Source of the DNA: Bog-473 sp963788585 | Lineage (GTDB): Bacteria; Actinomycetota; Acidimicrobiia; Acidimicrobiales; RAAP-2 | Length of the DNA: 64,000 nt | Direction: 5' to 3' | Assembly: GCA_963788585.1 (NCBI GenBank) | Contig: CAWBHA010000003.1 | Span: 1,798,001 to 1,862,000, forward strand | In this document: piece by piece, positions 61,570 to 64,000 of the stretch | How the letters are laid out: each line of letters begins with the position of its first letter | How positions within the stretch are numbered: position 1 is the first letter of the stretch | Notes under the pieces: model-generated | Told to the model about the DNA's origin: nothing | Databases searched by the model: none | The model's input: the letters and a program-made list of their open reading frames with translations, nothing else | Position numbers and translations under genes: made by a program

Positions 61570-64000
61570 GTGTTCTCACCCGTCCCCGCCGACATCGACT
61601 TCGTGGCCCTCGAGCAGGCCGAACTGGCCCGCTGGGCCGACCACCGCGTCTTCGAGCGTTCCGTCGAGCAGCGGCTCGATGCCCCCCCGTGGGTCTTCTA
61701 CGAGGGCCCCCCGACGGCCAACGGCCTGCCTGGCCTCCACCACGTGTGGGCCCGCGTCTACAAGGACCTGTTCTGCCGCTTCCGCACCATGGACGGGGCC
61801 TTCGTGGCCCGCCGGGCGGGCTGGGACACCCACGGGCTCCCCGTCGAGGTCGAGGTGGAGAAGAAGCTCGGCATCACGGGCAAGCAGCAGATCGAAGACC
61901 AGGTGGGGATCGAGGAGTTCACCCGCCTGTGCCGCGAGTCCGTCTACTCCTACGTCGACGAGTTCGAGCGCCTGACCACGCGTATCGGCTACTGGGTCGA
62001 CATGAACGACGCGTATTGGACGCTCAGCCCGTCCTACATCGAGTCGGTCTGGTGGCACCTCCAGCAGCTCTTCGACCAGGGGTTGCTCTACGAGGACCTC
62101 AAGGTGGTGCCCTACTGCCCGCGTTGCGGCACCGCGCTGTCCAGCCACGAGCTGGGGCAGCCCGACGTCTATCGGGACGAGGAGGACGAGTCGGCCTACG
62201 TTCGGCTGCGTCTCGTCGACCCCGATCCGGCCGTCGTCGGCGACGCGCAATGGCTGGCGGTGTGGACGACCACGCCGTGGACGCTGCTGTCCAATACCGG
62301 GGTCGCCGTGAACCCCGGGTTGCTCTATGCGGTGGTGGACCAGACGGTCGTGGCAGACGAGCTGGTCGACGCGGTGTTCGGTGAAGGCGCACGGGCGCGG
62401 GTCACCGAGCAGGTGGTCGGTGCGGCGCTCGTCGGGTTGCACTACGTGCGTCCCTTCGACGACCTGGCCCCGCCTCCTGGCGCAGAGGGATGGCGGGTGG
62501 TGCCGGCGGACTACGTCACCACCGAGGAGGGAACCGGGCTCGTGCACCTCGCGCCCGCCTTCGGCGAGGTGGACCGCCAGATCGGGCGCGACAACGGGCT
62601 GCCCTCGCTCAACCCGGTCGGGCCCGACGGCCGTTTCACCACCGACATCGGATGGCTCGCCGGCCGCGACGTCCGGATGGCGAACCACGACATCAACGAT
62701 CGCCTCGAGGCCGCCGGGCTCCTCATCCGGCGGTTCCCCTACGTGCACTCGTACCCGCACTGCTGGCGTTGCCGTACCCCGCTCATCTACTGGGGGAAGC
62801 CGAGCTGGTACATCGCCACCTCCACGCGCAAGGACGACCTCCTGGCGGCGAACGCCACCGTCGACTGGCATCCCGAGTACATCCGCGACGGCCGCTTCGG
62901 CGAATGGCTGGCGAACAACGTGGATTGGGCGCTCTCGCGCGACCGCTACTGGGGGACGCCGCTGCCGATCTGGCGCTGCGGGCGCAACCACCTGCGCTGC
63001 GTGGGGTCGTTGGCCGAGCTCTCCGACCTCTGTGGCCGCGACGTGACGGGCATCGACCCACACCGGCCGACCATCGACGACGTGACCTTCCCGTGTTCCA
63101 CCTGCGCCGCCGAGGGCGACGACGACGAGCTCGCCGTGGCACGTCGGGTCGAGCCGGTGATCGACGCCTGGTTCGATTCGGGCTCCATGCCGGCCGCTCA
63201 GGTGGGATTCCCGCACACGCCCGGATCCGCCGAGGTCTTCACATTCCCGGCGGACTTCATCTCCGAGGCCATCGACCAGACCCGCGGCTGGTTCTACTCG
63301 TTGCTGGCCATCAACACCATCGTCTTCGGGGAGAGCCCCTACCGCCACGTGGTCTGTCTGGGCCACATCGTCGACGCCGACGGGCGCAAGATGTCCAAGT
63401 CGCTCGGGAACATCATCGATCCCTGGAAGATCCTCGACACGCGCGGCGCCGACGCCATGCGGTGGTGGATGTTCAGCCAGGGCTCACCGTGGACGCCGAC
63501 GCGGGCGACGCTCGGCGCCATCGACACGGCGATGCGCGACCTGTTGCTGACGCTGTGGAACACCTTCAGCTTCTTCACGACGTACGCCTCGCTCAACGCG
63601 TTCGACCCCGGCGATCAGGCGATCCCGGAACCGGCCGAACGCGGCCCGCTCGACCGCTGGATCCTGTCCCGCCTGGCGAGCACCACCGACGCCATGACGA
63701 CCGCGCTCCGCACCTACGAGCCGCTCGACGCTGCGCTGGCCCTCGGTCGCCTGGTCGACGACCTCTCCAACTGGTACGTCCGGCGCAGCCGCCGGCGTTT
63801 CTGGCGCACCGATCCCGACGCGCCGCCCGGCGACACCCTCGCCGCGCAGGCCACCCTGCACACGACGCTGACCACCGTTTCGCTGTTGCTCGCCCCGTTC
63901 TGCCCGTTCGTCTCGGACACCATGTGGCGTCAGCTGACCGGGGCAGGCGAGGCGGAGTCGGTCCACCTGGGCAACTGGCCCGTCGCCGAGCTCGAACGGC
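61570..64000 (+). CDS. ileS: Isoleucyl-tRNA synthetase (3' end beyond window)
   Basis: 810 codons visible of roughly 1040. Class I synthetase charging tRNA-Ile, with an editing domain. Start GTG 61570 (FSPVPADIDFVALEQAELARW); no RBS. HIGH-type motif in GPPTANGLPGLHHVWARVYKD near residue 45, editing-domain segment WTTTPWTLLSNTGVAVNPG, VVPADYVTTEEGTGLVHLAPAFGE, and KMSKS in DGRKMSKSLGNIIDPWKIL near residue 605. The anticodon-binding domain has begun (LDRWILSRLASTTDAM) when the window ends. The frame is uninterrupted throughout. Confidence 0.97.
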   Translation, partial: MFSPVPADIDFVALEQAELARWADHRVFERSVEQRLDAPPWVFYEGPPTANGLPGLHHVWARVYKDLFCRFRTMDGAFVARRAGWDTHGLPVEVEVEKKLGITGKQQIEDQVGIEEFTRLCRESVYSYVDEFERLTTRIGYWVDMNDAYWTLSPSYIESVWWHLQQLFDQGLLYEDLKVVPYCPRCGTALSSHELGQPDVYRDEEDESAYVRLRLVDPDPAVVGDAQWLAVWTTTPWTLLSNTGVAVNPGLLYAVVDQTVVADELVDAVFGEGARARVTEQVVGAALVGLHYVRPFDDLAPPPGAEGWRVVPADYVTTEEGTGLVHLAPAFGEVDRQIGRDNGLPSLNPVGPDGRFTTDIGWLAGRDVRMANHDINDRLEAAGLLIRRFPYVHSYPHCWRCRTPLIYWGKPSWYIATSTRKDDLLAANATVDWHPEYIRDGRFGEWLANNVDWALSRDRYWGTPLPIWRCGRNHLRCVGSLAELSDLCGRDVTGIDPHRPTIDDVTFPCSTCAAEGDDDELAVARRVEPVIDAWFDSGSMPAAQVGFPHTPGSAEVFTFPADFISEAIDQTRGWFYSLLAINTIVFGESPYRHVVCLGHIVDADGRKMSKSLGNIIDPWKILDTRGADAMRWWMFSQGSPWTPTRATLGAIDTAMRDLLLTLWNTFSFFTTYASLNAFDPGDQAIPEPAERGPLDRWILSRLASTTDAMTTALRTYEPLDAALALGRLVDDLSNWYVRRSRRRFWRTDPDAPPGDTLAAQATLHTTLTTVSLLLAPFCPFVSDTMWRQLTGAGEAESVHLGNWPVAELER

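Noticed and set aside
1..64000. Mobile elements, CRISPR arrays, tRNA or rRNA genes
   Set aside because: No transposase, integrase, phage or plasmid gene, no spaced repeats, and no tRNA-like T-loop sequences in intergenic regions were recognised.

Overview
The window is a continuous stretch of very GC-rich chromosome from an actinobacterium. DnaE2, DUF3052, DUF2505, a DUF1707 cyclase, F420-type luciferase-like oxidoreductases and many GTG/TTG starts all point to Actinomycetota. A deep lineage such as Acidimicrobiia is plausible, but I cannot prove it from this sequence. I see no phage, transposon, CRISPR array, tRNA or rRNA. The content is metabolic.

Layout. 1-2506 is the end of dnaE2. 2567-5241 (minus) encodes two exported proteins, a nucleoside-hydrolase-like protein and a PQQ-type beta-propeller. 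5397-9093 has a VOC protein, a ten-helix membrane sensor-like protein, and a DapB-like/SDR pair. 9137-18587 (minus) is an aerobic respiration block: ndh (type II NADH dehydrogenase), a GH15 glucoamylase/trehalase, and cydDCAB for cytochrome bd oxidase and its CydDC exporter. 18723-21219 has a phosphoribosyltransferase facing an NCS1 nucleobase permease. Then come cobQ and a six-gene pentose-phosphate operon, tkt-tal-pgi-gnd-pgl-zwf (23015-31087). 31109-35488 holds a class III aminotransferase with an Lrp regulator, divergent from alanine dehydrogenase. 35493-38114 is an HMG-CoA-synthase-like/OB-fold protein plus a thiolase. 38206-40636 has two adjacent class III nucleotide cyclases. 40693-42059 holds two paralogous ribbon-helix-helix proteins amid repeated GTTAAC elements. 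42338-46883 is an acyl-CoA degradation operon (two acyl-CoA dehydrogenases, a CoA-transferase, two MaoC-fold hydratases). 46931-61509 is mixed: YcaQ, luciferase-like oxidoreductases, lepB, an acyl-CoA synthetase, a 2-hydroxyacid oxidase, a DUF35/thiolase pair, HAD phosphatases, glutathione peroxidase, and a MetF-like protein. ileS runs off the right end.

How genes work together. tkt to zwf covers the whole oxidative and non-oxidative pentose phosphate pathway plus the link to fructose-6-phosphate. ndh and cytochrome bd together form a short electron chain that needs no complex I, III or aa3 oxidase. The ald/Lrp/aminotransferase divergon fits amino-acid nitrogen handling. The acyl-CoA clusters (42.3-46.9 kb, 35.5-38.1 kb, 51.4-57.2 kb) resemble modules for steroid side-chain or branched acyl chains, and two of them carry the same palindrome, CTGACG-N3-CGTCAG, near their promoters.

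A caution for every reader: about 14 genes are interrupted by single-base frame changes, some several times, although the amino-acid sequence on both sides stays well conserved. This looks more like indel errors in the sequence than gene decay. I report each such gene as one locus and give the approximate break points.
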